Source of the DNA: Chitinophagaceae bacterium
GTDB taxonomy: Bacteria > Bacteroidota > Bacteroidia > Chitinophagales > Chitinophagaceae
Assembly: GCA_024508725.1 (NCBI GenBank)
Contig: JANINS010000004.1
Coordinates: 514,163-578,162, forward strand
DNA length: 64,000 nucleotides
Direction of reading: 5' to 3'
Part shown: piece after piece, positions 1 through 8,706 of the stretch
Layout: each line of letters opens with the position of its first letter
Numbering within the stretch: the stretch's first letter is position 1
Position numbers and translations under genes: made by a program
Notes under the pieces: model-generated
Databases searched by the model: none
The model's input: the letters and a program-made list of their open reading frames with translations, nothing else
Told to the model about the DNA's origin: nothing

Positions 1-655
1 AGGCGATAAAGCTTTTGAACAGGCTGCAGGTTTTTTACGTATCAAAGAAGGATCAAATCCCCTTGATAAAAGTTCTGTTCACCCTGAAGCTTATGAATTA
101 GTAGAAAGAATTGCTGTAGACAACAATGTGAAAGTTGAAGAGTTGATCGGTAATGAAAAGCTCATCAACCAGATCGATCATAAAAAATTCATTACTGATA
201 AGTTTGGAGAACACACCGTAAGAGATGTGCTGAATGAACTGAAGAAACCGGGCCTTGATCCACGATCAGAAGCTCAACAGTTCGAGTTTGCCAATATCTA
301 TTCAATAGATGACGTTCAGGTTGGAATGGTTGTTCCGGGTGTAGTTACAAACATTACCCGTTTCGGAGCTTTTATAGATATAGGAGTGAAGCAGGATGGA
401 CTGGTGCATGTGAGTGAAATAGCACATCAATATGTCACTGATCCTAATGAGGCCTTGAAACTAAATCAGAAAGTTGAAGTGAAAGTGCTGGAAGTGGATG
501 TGGCTAGAAAAAGAATTGCCTTATCTATCAAACAAACACAGGATGCACCACAGAGGAATAACAGAAGTCCGAAATCAGAAATACGAAATGCGAAAAAAGA
601 ACCAGCTTCTATGGATGATGCATTGGCAGCATTGAAGAATAGATTTAAAAAATAA
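1..655 (+). CDS. tex: Tex-family S1 RNA-binding protein, C-terminal part (5' end outside window)
   Basis: The reading frame is open from base 2, so the gene enters from the left edge and only about 217 C-terminal residues are present. The first residues (GDKAFEQAAGFLRI, then NPLDKSSVHPE) are the conserved helix-hairpin-helix region of Tex/YhgF proteins. They are followed by an S1 domain (around GMVVPGVVTNITRFGAFIDIG and QDGLVHVSEIA) and a short basic tail. Tex is a cytoplasmic nucleic-acid-binding protein linked to transcription and RNA processing. An internal ATG at 128 is not the start, because homology continues upstream of it. A strong hairpin terminator follows the stop. Confidence 0.93.
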   Translation, partial: GDKAFEQAAGFLRIKEGSNPLDKSSVHPEAYELVERIAVDNNVKVEELIGNEKLINQIDHKKFITDKFGEHTVRDVLNELKKPGLDPRSEAQQFEFANIYSIDDVQVGMVVPGVVTNITRFGAFIDIGVKQDGLVHVSEIAHQYVTDPNEALKLNQKVEVKVLEVDVARKRIALSIKQTQDAPQRNNRSPKSEIRNAKKEPASMDDALAALKNRFKK

Positions 656-671
656 GTTTCATAAATAAGAC

Positions 672-695
672 AAGCTGCCAATCGGCAGCTTTTTT
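672..695 (+). terminator. Rho-independent terminator after tex
   Basis: Perfect 8-bp stem AAGCTGCC/GGCAGCTT with an AATC loop, followed by a T run, 16 nt after the tex stop. Confidence 0.85.
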
Positions 696-710
696 CATAA
701 CTGTACCAAT

Positions 711-718
711 TACCTTCG
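711..718 (+). promoter_or_regulatory. Candidate -7 element for mgsA
   Basis: TACCTTCG differs from the Bacteroidota -7 consensus TAnnTTTG at one position and lies 14 nt before the mgsA ATG, just after the tex terminator. The -33 box is not clear. Confidence 0.4.
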
Positions 719-732
719 TAAAAACATCTTTA

Positions 733-1197
733 ATGAAGTTTACTACACGAATTATCGGCAAAAGAAAACGCATCGCTTTAGTGGCGCATGATAATAAGAA
801 GACTGCGTTAGTCAATTGGGCGTTGTCGAACCGTGAAATGCTTGCCAAGCATGAGTTATTTGCTACCGGAACTACGGGTAAACTTTTAGAAGATGCACTG
901 GATAGAACAATCACCAAAATGTATAGCGGTCCACTTGGTGGTGATCAGCAATTGGGAGCCAAAATCGCAGATGGAGCGATAGATGTTATGATATTCTTCT
1001 GGGATCCTATGGAAGCTCAGCCTCACGATAGCGATGTAAAAGCTTTGTTACGTGTAGCTGTTGCCTGGAATGTGATCATTGCCAACGATCCTGCAACAGC
1101 AGATTTCATTATCACTTCTCCTTTTATGAATGCCGAATACGAAGCTTCCGTTCCTGATTATTCTGAATACCTGAACAGGCAAATTGATAAGAAATAA
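733..1197 (+). CDS. mgsA: Methylglyoxal synthase
   Basis: 154 residues, the normal family length. The enzyme converts dihydroxyacetone phosphate to methylglyoxal and phosphate, a bypass of lower glycolysis under phosphate limitation or sugar-phosphate stress. Visible motifs are the N-terminal ALVAHDNKK phosphate-binding segment (His19, Asp20), the FATGTTG loop (about 43-49), the catalytic Asp71 in SGPLGGDQQ, and the DPMEAQPHDSDV segment carrying the conserved His. Cytoplasmic. It has its own candidate promoter. Its TAA abuts the reverse stop of aat, giving TAATTA. It may functionally accompany the sugar-storage genes downstream, but that is inference. Confidence 0.96.
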   Translation: MKFTTRIIGKRKRIALVAHDNKKTALVNWALSNREMLAKHELFATGTTGKLLEDALDRTITKMYSGPLGGDQQLGAKIADGAIDVMIFFWDPMEAQPHDSDVKALLRVAVAWNVIIANDPATADFIITSPFMNAEYEASVPDYSEYLNRQIDKK

Positions 1198-1833
1198 TTA
1201 TTTCAGGTAACTAATAAATTCCTTCCTGGGTATCATTCTGGCTCCCAAACTTTCCAAATGCGGATTGTGCACCTGGCAGTCGATCAGTTCAATTCCATTT
1301 GCAACGAGATGCTGTACATATTTAATAAAAGCATATTTACTAGCATTACTCACTTTGCTGAACATACTTTCACCGCAAAACACTTTTCCTACTCTTATGC
1401 CATATAATCCACCAACCATTTCTCCTTTATCGTAAACAGCAGCACAATGTGCATGACCCATCTTGTGTAAGGTAGAATAAGCCTCAACTATCTCATCGCT
1501 GATCCATGTTCCCCGCTGATCTTTTCTCTCCACCTGCTGGCAGTTCAAAACAACTTCAGTAAAGTGTTCATCAATCCTGAATTCAAATCTGTTTTGCTTC
1601 AGCAATTGTTTCATACTGTGACTGATCTTTAATTCATCAGGAAATATTACACATCTTGGGTCAGGACTCCACCACAACGGTATATCACCATCAAACCATG
1701 GAAAGATTCCATTTTTATAAGCCAGTAAAAGTCTGTCAATACTCAGATCACCACCGGCAGCCAGCAATCCATCTTCCAAAGATTCTTCAACAGGAGGGAA
1801 CCAGAGCTTTTCGTCGAGAATATGTAAGGGCAA
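1198..1833 (-). CDS. aat: Leucyl/phenylalanyl-tRNA--protein transferase
   Basis: 211 residues. Aat transfers Leu or Phe from aminoacyl-tRNA to N-terminal Arg or Lys of proteins, creating N-degrons. Family motifs are visible: the N-terminal FPPVEESLEDGLLAAGGDLS segment, the IFPWF and WWSPDPRCVIFP segments, and the C-terminal GNAT-like core with GGLYGIRVGKVFCGESMFS and NASK. Start ATG at 1833 matches the family N-terminus. It lies about 70 bp downstream of clpS on the same strand, so the N-degron writer and its reader are adjacent. It converges with mgsA with a zero-base gap. The upstream gap holds iterated AT-rich words. Confidence 0.95.
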   Translation of the reverse strand: MPLHILDEKLWFPPVEESLEDGLLAAGGDLSIDRLLLAYKNGIFPWFDGDIPLWWSPDPRCVIFPDELKISHSMKQLLKQNRFEFRIDEHFTEVVLNCQQVERKDQRGTWISDEIVEAYSTLHKMGHAHCAAVYDKGEMVGGLYGIRVGKVFCGESMFSKVSNASKYAFIKYVQHLVANGIELIDCQVHNPHLESLGARMIPRKEFISYLK

Positions 1834-1841
1834 TGAGGATT

Positions 1842-1906
1842 AATAATTAAAAATGAAGAATTAAGAATTAGGTCTATTACTTCTTACTTCGTACCTCGTA
1901 CTTCTG
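1842..1906. repeat. Iterated-word intergenic block between clpS and aat
   Basis: The gap consists of near-repeated words: AATTAAAAATGAAGAATTAAGAATTA, in overlapping parts, then TTACTTCTTACTTCGTACCTCGTACTTCT. The second half is the reverse complement of the GAAGTACGAGGTAAGAA type found after dnaK (24364) and pepT (61867). No gene is visible. Confidence 0.6.
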
Positions 1907-2200
1907 TCATTCCGCCATCACTTCGATCGTTGCACCAATACCTCTTTCAGTAATAGCATCACACATCGGTTTCAGTGTATCATATTCACCTTGCTTCACT
2001 GCATATTTTCCCTGGAAATGTATCAGCATGGCACACTGTTCTGCCTGCTCCTGGGTGTGTTTGCATATTTCCATCAGTGTTTCGATCACCCAGTCAAACG
2101 TATTCACCTCGTCGTTCCAAACGATCAGCGAATAAGGAGATTCGAAACTCACTAATGTGTCAGTCTCTTCTTCTTTCCACGGTTTTGTATCGCCATTCAT
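1907..2200 (-). CDS. clpS: ATP-dependent Clp protease adaptor ClpS
   Basis: 97 residues from the second ATG (2200); an ATG at 2206 would give 99. ClpS binds N-degrons (Leu, Phe, Tyr, Trp) and hands substrates to the ClpA or ClpC unfoldase. The core is visible: YSLIVWNDEVNTFDWVIETL carries the conserved Asn-Asp pair, and AMLIHFQGKYAVKQG carries the conserved His, with the family ending IGATIEV. A consensus -7 element lies exactly 4 nt before ATG 2206, so the mRNA should be leaderless or nearly so and the exact start is uncertain. It sits upstream of aat in the same direction and may be co-transcribed with it. Confidence 0.94.
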   Translation of the reverse strand: MNGDTKPWKEEETDTLVSFESPYSLIVWNDEVNTFDWVIETLMEICKHTQEQAEQCAMLIHFQGKYAVKQGEYDTLKPMCDAITERGIGATIEVMAE

Positions 2201-2210
2201 CCACATCCCG

Positions 2211-2218
2211 CAAATTTA
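2211..2218 (-). promoter_or_regulatory. -7 promoter element of clpS
   Basis: On the minus strand the sequence is TAAATTTG, a full match to TAnnTTTG, followed by CGGG and then ATG (4-nt spacing). This predicts a transcription start at or next to the start codon. Confidence 0.6.
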
Positions 2219-2241
2219 TTATCTATCGGGTTAAATAGAAA

Positions 2242-2324
2242 CCAATTTTGATACCGGCGAAAGTTTTTTCATAGCATCCTCGTTGCGTCGCAAGCACTTC
2301 ATCACCATATCTTTTGGCAGCATC
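2242..2324 (-). repeat. Dispersed intergenic repeat, copy 1 (GACGCAAC subtype)
   Basis: Minus-strand copy of the element described in the findings. The core GTGCTTGCGACGCAACG contains the perfect palindrome TTGCG-A-CGCAA. It is followed by AGGATGCTATGAAAAAAC and a CCGGTATCAAAAT tail. It sits in the divergent clpS/prfC gap. Confidence 0.75.
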
Positions 2325-2382
2325 TTAACACCTGTACATCAATCTGCTTCATTATCAATTCTCATCTAAAACTGCAGAGCCT

Positions 2383-2390
2383 TACCTTTG
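2383..2390 (+). promoter_or_regulatory. -7 promoter element of prfC
   Basis: TACCTTTG is a full consensus match, followed by CCGCCGTTT and ATG at 2400 (9-nt spacing). A TTG at 2388 lies inside this element, so it cannot be the translation start. Confidence 0.65.
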
Positions 2391-2399
2391 CCGCCGTTT

Positions 2400-3989
2400 A
2401 TGAAATATCAAAAAGAGATCGAACGCCGTCGCACATTTGCCATCATCTCACACCCCGATGCCGGTAAAACAACATTAACCGAGAAATTGTTGTTGTTTGG
2501 TGGTGCCATACAGGTTGCCGGAGCTGTTAAAAGTAATAAGATCAAGAAACACGCTACATCCGATTTTATGGAGATCGAAAGGCAACGTGGAATCTCTGTT
2601 GCTACTTCGGTAATGACGTTTGAATACGATGGTCATTTGATCAATTTATTGGATACACCCGGTCACAAAGACTTCGCAGAAGATACTTACAGAACACTTA
2701 CTGCTGTTGACTCAGTTATTCTTGTAGTGGATAGTGTGAATGGGGTAGAGGATCAAACGAGAAGATTGATGGAAGTGTGTCGGATGAGGGATACTCCGGT
2801 GATCGTTTTTATCAACAAAATGGATCGTGATGGTAAGAATCGTTTTGATCTGTTGGAAGAGATAGAAAAGGAGCTGAAGATCTCACTTCATCCAATGACC
2901 TGGCCGATCAACAGTGGTAAAGATTTTAAAGGTGTTTATAACTTAGATAATAAAAGTCTTCGTTTGTTTACAGCCAGTACAAAAGCTGACGATGATGATG
3001 TAATTGCCATCAGCGACATCAACGATAAAGTTTTAGACGAAAAGATCGGAGAAAGAGATGCGGCAACATTAAGAGAAGATGTTGAACTCATCGAAACAGT
3101 TCATGGTAATTTAAATGTAGAAGATTATTTAGCCGGAATGATCGCTCCTGTTTTCTTTGGTAGTGCCGTAAACAATTTTGGTGTAAAGGAGTTGCTCGAA
3201 ACATTCGTAAAAGTTTCACCTTTACCTCAGCCAAGAGAAACAAGCAAAAGAGAAGTAGAGCCGTCTGAAGATAAGTTTAGCGGATTTGTTTTTAAAATTC
3301 ACGCCAATCTTGATCCAAAGCACAGAGACAGGATCGCTTTTATGCGTGTGTGCAGTGGTAAGTTTGAACGAAATAAATATTTTCACCACGTTCGTTTAGA
3401 TAAAGACCTGCGTTTCAGTAATCCCTATTCATTCATGGCGAGAAGCAAAGACATCATCGAAGATGCTTATCCTGGTGATGTAGTTGGTCTGTTTGATACA
3501 GGGAATTTCAAGATCGGTGATACATTAACTGAAGGAGAAGATTTTTACTTCACCGGTATACCTACTTTTTCTCCTGAGATATTTAAAGAGTTGGTGAACA
3601 AAGATCCAATGAAAACAAAACAACTGGAGAAAGGTATTCAACAGTTGACGGATGAAGGTGTTGCACAGTTATTCACCCAGTTCGGTGGAACTAAAAAGAT
3701 CATTGGCTGTGTAGGTGAACTCCAGTTCGAGGTAATTCAGTATCGTTTGCTACATGAATATGGTGCTGCCTGTGAATTCAGAAGCCTACCTTTTTATAAG
3801 GCTTGCTGGCTTACATCAAACAATAAGCAAAAACTGGAAGATTTTCTGCGATTCAAGCAAACAAACTCCGCTGAAGACAAAGATGGAAATCCTGTTTATT
3901 TAGCACAAAGTGAATGGTTCTTAAATACCGAGATCCAGAATAATCCTGATATAGAATTCCACTTCAGCTCAGAGATACATAAAGCATAA
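2400..3989 (+). CDS. prfC: Peptide chain release factor 3
   Basis: 529 residues from ATG 2400. RF3 is a translational GTPase that removes RF1 or RF2 from the ribosome after peptide release. The G domain is clear: SHPDAGKTT (P-loop, about 17-25), the RQRGIS switch I region, DTPGHKDF (G3) and INKMDRD (G4). These are followed by the RF3-specific domains II and III ([20 protein letters not shown]). The start was chosen from the [19 protein letters not shown] family N-terminus and because the promoter overlaps the more upstream TTG. Monocistronic, ending in a strong bidirectional hairpin. Confidence 0.96.
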   Translation: MKYQKEIERRRTFAIISHPDAGKTTLTEKLLLFGGAIQVAGAVKSNKIKKHATSDFMEIERQRGISVATSVMTFEYDGHLINLLDTPGHKDFAEDTYRTLTAVDSVILVVDSVNGVEDQTRRLMEVCRMRDTPVIVFINKMDRDGKNRFDLLEEIEKELKISLHPMTWPINSGKDFKGVYNLDNKSLRLFTASTKADDDDVIAISDINDKVLDEKIGERDAATLREDVELIETVHGNLNVEDYLAGMIAPVFFGSAVNNFGVKELLETFVKVSPLPQPRETSKREVEPSEDKFSGFVFKIHANLDPKHRDRIAFMRVCSGKFERNKYFHHVRLDKDLRFSNPYSFMARSKDIIEDAYPGDVVGLFDTGNFKIGDTLTEGEDFYFTGIPTFSPEIFKELVNKDPMKTKQLEKGIQQLTDEGVAQLFTQFGGTKKIIGCVGELQFEVIQYRLLHEYGAACEFRSLPFYKACWLTSNNKQKLEDFLRFKQTNSAEDKDGNPVYLAQSEWFLNTEIQNNPDIEFHFSSEIHKA

Positions 3990-3991
3990 TT

Positions 3992-4017
3992 AAAAAGCCT
4001 CCAAACGGAGGCTTTTT
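3992..4017. terminator. Bidirectional terminator between prfC and the FHS transporter gene
   Basis: Perfect 11-bp stem AAAAAGCCTCC/GGAGGCTTTTT with an AAAC loop. A and T runs on both sides let it serve both convergent genes. Confidence 0.88.
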
Positions 4018-4021
4018 AATT

Positions 4022-5791
4022 TTATACAGTTACATCTAACGATGATTCAGGTGAAGTTGCCAGTGGCTCCAGGTCTTCATCAGGTTTTTTATCGTAATCG
4101 ATTCCCTGTTTTCTAAGAATTCCTCTTACAATAAATCCAAAGAAAGCCAGGTAAGCAAAACAAAGAACAGGAACCCAGTAAGATTGGTGAATACCGTAAC
4201 CTTCAACATCAGATTTTGTTTGTAAATAGTCAGCGATCTTTCCCTGTATCGGAGGAATGATTCCACCACCAAGGATCATCATAATCAGGAAAGCGGAACC
4301 TTGAGTTGTCCATTTACCCAAACCGGCGATCGATAAGGCAAAAATTGCAGGCCACATAATGGAACAGAACAAACCACCACTTAAGAAAGCGTAGATAGCA
4401 ACGGTGCCGGTAGAAAATATACCTATCAACATTGCGATCAATCCTAGTGTAGCAAAGATCAATAGGGTTCTTGCAGGTTTATCCTGGCAGAAGTAAAATG
4501 CTGCGATCTGAACGAGTACACACAATATATAATAGTATAGAGGCGTAACATCATACTGCGATATTGCATTTACACCTATCACTACACCAAAAGCGATCAA
4601 TGGCACAAACAGCATCAGTATCTTCCTGGTAGAAGTTTTTAGATCGAATGCAGAAATAGCACCTGTCCAACGGCCTATCATCAAGCTTCCCCAATACATA
4701 GAGATGAATGGTGCTACCTGTGATGATTGATAGCCACCAAAATCAGGATGCTTCAGTAATTCACTCAAATTACTTACAGTGGTTACCTCCACACCAACAT
4801 ATACGAATATGCCAAGCATACCAAGCACCAGTTGCGGATACCTCATTGCACCCCAGCCATTCGGATTTTTAGATGCACTCATATTAGCAACCAGTAATCC
4901 TACTACAACAACAGCCAAAGCTCCCAGAAGCCATTTCATTCTATAAGTTTCCAGGTCATGCAATTCAGCCGGTGAAGCATTGGAAAGATCACCACGATAA
5001 CTATTGAAAACCGGCACAAACATGATAATGAGCAAACCTGTCATTATCATAAGAGAGTATAAAGCTTTGTTTGCTTTCTCTGTTTTCTCCGTTGAAATAC
5101 CTGATGGAACTTTCTTCGAAAAATAAAACAATGCAGCGGCACCAATGAATAACGCTCCCACACAGCTGTAAAGAATGATCACTTTACTAAGGCTGAGTGA
5201 TTGGATTTTGTCGTCTGTTATTGCTGCCGTAGTACCGAATAAAGCAAAAGCAACTACAATCGGGCCGATGGTGGTACCAAAAGAATTGATTCCGCCGGTA
5301 AGGTTTACACGGCTTGTACCTGTTGCAGGATCACCCAAAGAAATGGCAAATGGTTGTGCTGCTGTTTGCTGTAAAGAGAATCCAAGGGCCACGATAAATA
5401 ATCCGAACAACATTCCATAGAATGTGTTGGCATTAACTGCAATGATCATTGCAAGGGCTCCCAAAGCAGAGAAAAGTAATCCGTAAACAATACTTTTCTT
5501 GAACCCCCATTTTGCTACCAGGTCATTTCCACCGAAAGCACCGTAAGCAAAAAGTCCCAGTGCCCCGATGTAATAAGCCAGGTAAAATGCGAAATCGATT
5601 AACTGGCTTTGAAACTGGTCAAGATGAAAAAAGTGTTTACAAAAAGGGATGAAGACGCTGTTGCCTGCTGCGATAAATCCCCAAAAAAAGAAAACGGTGC
5701 ATAATGTTCCTAATGCACCATAGTTTGTTGGAATGGAAGCCGATCGGCTTAGCCCTGTTTTAGGCTGTAGGTTGCTCATAGAAGTAGCCAT
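4022..5791 (-). CDS. Sugar MFS transporter, fucose permease-like (FHS family), long form
   Basis: 589 residues, a polytopic inner-membrane protein. The N-terminal half ([60 protein letters not shown]) is typical of the fucose/glucose/galactose:H+ symporter family, so the likely role is proton-coupled sugar uptake. The protein is about 150 residues longer than FucP (about 440). The extra length includes a central insertion of roughly 80-100 residues with two added hydrophobic helices between the 6-helix halves. Substrate cannot be read from the sequence. It is divergent from glgA, which fits a supply role for glycogen synthesis, but that is inference. Confidence 0.86.
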   Translation of the reverse strand: MATSMSNLQPKTGLSRSASIPTNYGALGTLCTVFFFWGFIAAGNSVFIPFCKHFFHLDQFQSQLIDFAFYLAYYIGALGLFAYGAFGGNDLVAKWGFKKSIVYGLLFSALGALAMIIAVNANTFYGMLFGLFIVALGFSLQQTAAQPFAISLGDPATGTSRVNLTGGINSFGTTIGPIVVAFALFGTTAAITDDKIQSLSLSKVIILYSCVGALFIGAAALFYFSKKVPSGISTEKTEKANKALYSLMIMTGLLIIMFVPVFNSYRGDLSNASPAELHDLETYRMKWLLGALAVVVVGLLVANMSASKNPNGWGAMRYPQLVLGMLGIFVYVGVEVTTVSNLSELLKHPDFGGYQSSQVAPFISMYWGSLMIGRWTGAISAFDLKTSTRKILMLFVPLIAFGVVIGVNAISQYDVTPLYYYILCVLVQIAAFYFCQDKPARTLLIFATLGLIAMLIGIFSTGTVAIYAFLSGGLFCSIMWPAIFALSIAGLGKWTTQGSAFLIMMILGGGIIPPIQGKIADYLQTKSDVEGYGIHQSYWVPVLCFAYLAFFGFIVRGILRKQGIDYDKKPDEDLEPLATSPESSLDVTV

Positions 5792-5902
5792 AACATCGTT
5801 AGTTTTTAATGCACGTAAAGTAAGAAGTTTTAATCAGATAAAAATTAATGTATCAAATTTGCAAGGCAACGAAAGTATTTACAAACAATACGATCAAAAC
5901 TG

Positions 5903-7318
5903 ATGGAAGTCATTCATATTTCTGCAGAGTGTTATCCCGTGGCAAAAGCAGGTGGGCTGGGAGATGTAGTTGGTGCTTTACCAAAATATCAAAGCCAGGC
6001 CGGAGATTATGCCAAGGTTGTGATGCCTATGTATCGCACTAAATTTTTGTATGAGAACGATTGGATAACAGATTTTAAAGGCCAGACCAATATGGGTAAC
6101 TGGTTCTTTGAGTACACTGTTATTAAAGAGAAAACGAATAAACTTGGCTTCGATCTTTACCTGATCGATATTCATGGATTGACCGATCGTGAAAAGATTT
6201 ATGGTTATGATGATGATGTAGAACGATTCACAGCTTTCCAGATCGCTTTTGTTAACTGGCTCAGCACATGGGAACATAAGCCAGATGTGATCCATTGTCA
6301 TGATCATCATACAGCACTCATACCATTCATGTTGCAGCATTGCTATCAATACAGGTGGATGAATGATATTCCAACAGTAGTCACCATACACAATGCTCAA
6401 TACCAGGGTTGGATGGGATGGGATAAGAACTATTACATTCCGGCTTATGATACCTGGAAATCGGGTTTGCTCGAATGGGCCGGAACGATCAACCCACTTG
6501 CATCAGGAATCAAATGTGCCTGGAAAGTAACAACAGTAAGCTGGAGTTACCTGGAAGAACTTCGTTCTGCGGCTAACGGGCTGGAAGCTTTATTTGAGTA
6601 TGAGAAAGGTAAGTGTACCGGTATTCTCAATGGAATTGATTACGATGTCTGGAATCCTCAGACTGACGCAATGCTTAATGGTAAATACACCATCAAATCA
6701 GTAGCTGCGGGAAAGAAAAAGAATAAACAAGCCATTTGTAAACAATTTGGTTTGGATGCCAACAAGCCATTAACTGTTTTCATCGGCAGATTAGTTGGGG
6801 AAAAAGCTGCTGACATTTTACCCGATGCTATTGCCGCATCGATCTATGGAACTGATGGGGCCATGAACTTCTTTGTGCTTGGCAGTGGTGATCCGGCTGT
6901 TGAAGACCGATTAAGAGACCTCAACAACCATTTCCCACATCTTTATAACTCATTTATTGGCTATGATGAAGTGCTTAGCCATAAATTATACGCTGCGGCA
7001 GATTTTTTGCTGATGCCAAGCAGGGTAGAACCTTGTGGATTGAACCAGATGTATGCAATGCGATATGGTACAGTACCAATGGTGAGAAGTACCGGTGGTT
7101 TAATAGATACAGTGGTTGATATGGGAGATCCTGATGGATTTGGAATTCGTTTTAACCATGCAAGTGTCGGTGATATTGTTTACTCAGTACAAAGAGCGGT
7201 TTCGGTGTATAATGACAAGAAGCATATGCTTTGGATGCGTCAGCACATGATGAAGCTTGACCATAGCTGGGAAGGAGCTGTTCAACAATACAGGTTTATG
7301 TATCAAAGTTTAAAGTAA
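5903..7318 (+). CDS. glgA: Glycogen synthase (ADP-glucose type, GT5)
   Basis: 471 residues. The enzyme adds glucose from ADP-glucose to the non-reducing end of alpha-1,4-glucan. The N-terminus EVIHISAECYPVAKAGGLGD carries the Lys15-Ala-Gly-Gly-Leu nucleotide-sugar motif. The starch-synthase catalytic domain (DVIHCHDHHTALIP, TVVTIHNAQYQG) and the GT-B C-terminal domain (VFIGRLVGEKAADIL, PSRVEPCGLNQMYAMRYG with its conserved Glu near residue 376, STGGLIDTV) follow. Cytoplasmic. glgC follows after a 110-bp gap that contains a dispersed repeat. The start follows the family N-terminus; an overlapping ATG at 5848 is in another frame. Confidence 0.96.
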   Translation: MEVIHISAECYPVAKAGGLGDVVGALPKYQSQAGDYAKVVMPMYRTKFLYENDWITDFKGQTNMGNWFFEYTVIKEKTNKLGFDLYLIDIHGLTDREKIYGYDDDVERFTAFQIAFVNWLSTWEHKPDVIHCHDHHTALIPFMLQHCYQYRWMNDIPTVVTIHNAQYQGWMGWDKNYYIPAYDTWKSGLLEWAGTINPLASGIKCAWKVTTVSWSYLEELRSAANGLEALFEYEKGKCTGILNGIDYDVWNPQTDAMLNGKYTIKSVAAGKKKNKQAICKQFGLDANKPLTVFIGRLVGEKAADILPDAIAASIYGTDGAMNFFVLGSGDPAVEDRLRDLNNHFPHLYNSFIGYDEVLSHKLYAAADFLLMPSRVEPCGLNQMYAMRYGTVPMVRSTGGLIDTVVDMGDPDGFGIRFNHASVGDIVYSVQRAVSVYNDKKHMLWMRQHMMKLDHSWEGAVQQYRFMYQSLK

Positions 7319-7330
7319 CTTGTACTTACT

Positions 7331-7409
7331 TTGCTGATAAGAGATATAGTGTACAAGTGAGTGACACAACGAAGATGAGCAACTAACTGAAAGCTGGTAA
7401 AATAATAAC
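7331..7409 (+). repeat. Dispersed intergenic repeat, copy 2 (GACACAAC subtype)
   Basis: Plus-strand copy between glgA and glgC. It has a TTGCTG left end, a GTACAAGTGAGTGACACAAC core followed by GAAGATG, and a GAAAGCTGGTA right part. It ends 20 bases before the glgC start and so would lie in a glgA-glgC transcript. Confidence 0.75.
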
Positions 7410-7428
7410 AGAAAAACTATAGAAGAAG

Positions 7429-8706
7429 ATGTATTCACCTAAGTCCGTTTTAGCAGTTATTTTGGGAGGAGGAGCAGGTACAAGATTATTTCCGTTAACA
7501 TCAAGCAGATCAAAACCTGCCGTACCCATTGCAGGCAAATACAGGTTGGTAGATATACCGATCTCGAATTGCATTAATTCGAACATCAACCGCATGTTCG
7601 TTGTTACACAGTTCAACTCAGCTTCGCTGAACAAGCATATCAAGAACACGTATCACTTCAGCAATTTTAGTACAGGTTTCGTTGATATTCTTGCTGCAGA
7701 ACAAACTCCTGAAAGTACCAATTGGTTCCAGGGAACGGCTGATGCAGTAAGACAAACCATGCGGCACATCTTCAGCTTTAATGCTGATTACATATTAATA
7801 TTAAGTGGTGACCAGCTTTACCAGATGGACTTTGCCGATATGATGACACAGCACATCGAAAGCAAAGCAGACATTAGTATTGCTACTATTCCGGTTGCGG
7901 CGAAAGAAGCTTCTGAGTTTGGTATTTTAAAAACAGACAAGAGTAATAACATTACCTCCTTCATCGAAAAGCCAAAATCAGGATTAGAAGATTGGGTGAG
8001 CGATACCGGTGAAGAAATGAAAGCCAAAGGAAAAGTGTATTTGGCCTCAATGGGTATTTACGTCTTCAACAAAAACCTGTTGAGAGATCTGTTGATCGAA
8101 GAGTTTCCAGATGACCAGGATTTTGGTAAAGAGATCATTCCAAAATCTATTGGTAAATACAAGGTAAACAGCTTTCAGTATGAAGGATATTGGGAAGATA
8201 TCGGGAACATTCATGCTTTCTTCGAAGCGAATCTTGCGTTGACTGATGAACTGCCGCCGTTCAATCTTTTCGATAACAGTAATGTAATATATAGCCGTGC
8301 AAGAATGTTGCCTCCGGCTAAGATCAGCGGAACCACGTTGGAGAAAACTGTACTGGCAGAAGGTTCTATTATTAATGCAAGCCGTGTTGAACGAAGTGTA
8401 ATAGGTATCAGGGCTCGTATTGGTCATGGAACCACGGTGGTAAGCACATACATTATGGGTAATGATTTTTATGAGACGCTGGATGAGATGGCTCATAATG
8501 TTGAACGTGGTATTCCAAAAGTTGGTATCGGCGAAAGATGTTATATAAAGAATGCGATCATCGATAAGAACTGTCGTATTGGTAATGATGTTAGGATCAA
8601 TGGCGGTCCGCATTTGGCCGACCAGGATCACTCACTCTTCACGATCAAAGACGGAATTGTTGTAGTGAAGAAAGGAGCGATATTGGCTGATGGGTTTAAT
8701 ATTTAA
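7429..8706 (+). CDS. glgC: Glucose-1-phosphate adenylyltransferase
   Basis: 425 residues. It makes ADP-glucose from ATP and glucose-1-phosphate, the committed and usually allosterically controlled step of glycogen synthesis. The pyrophosphorylase signature ILGGGAGTRLFPLT (11-24) and KPAVPIAGKYRLVDIPISN (about 29-47) are intact. The nucleotidyltransferase core continues through LSGDQLYQMDF and FIEKPKSG, and the C-terminal left-handed beta-helix through VIGIRARIGHGTTVVS and KNAIIDKNCRIGNDVRING. Same direction as glgA. The stop overlaps the reverse stop of the thioredoxin-TPR gene within TTAA. Confidence 0.96.
   Translation: MYSPKSVLAVILGGGAGTRLFPLTSSRSKPAVPIAGKYRLVDIPISNCINSNINRMFVVTQFNSASLNKHIKNTYHFSNFSTGFVDILAAEQTPESTNWFQGTADAVRQTMRHIFSFNADYILILSGDQLYQMDFADMMTQHIESKADISIATIPVAAKEASEFGILKTDKSNNITSFIEKPKSGLEDWVSDTGEEMKAKGKVYLASMGIYVFNKNLLRDLLIEEFPDDQDFGKEIIPKSIGKYKVNSFQYEGYWEDIGNIHAFFEANLALTDELPPFNLFDNSNVIYSRARMLPPAKISGTTLEKTVLAEGSIINASRVERSVIGIRARIGHGTTVVSTYIMGNDFYETLDEMAHNVERGIPKVGIGERCYIKNAIIDKNCRIGNDVRINGGPHLADQDHSLFTIKDGIVVVKKGAILADGFNI

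Noticed and set aside
2388-2399. TTG start for prfC four codons upstream
   Set aside because: It falls inside the TACCTTTG promoter element; family alignment starts at ATG 2400.
8047-8631. 194-codon minus-strand frame inside glgC
   Set aside because: Fully antisense to a well-conserved glgC coding region; shadow frame.
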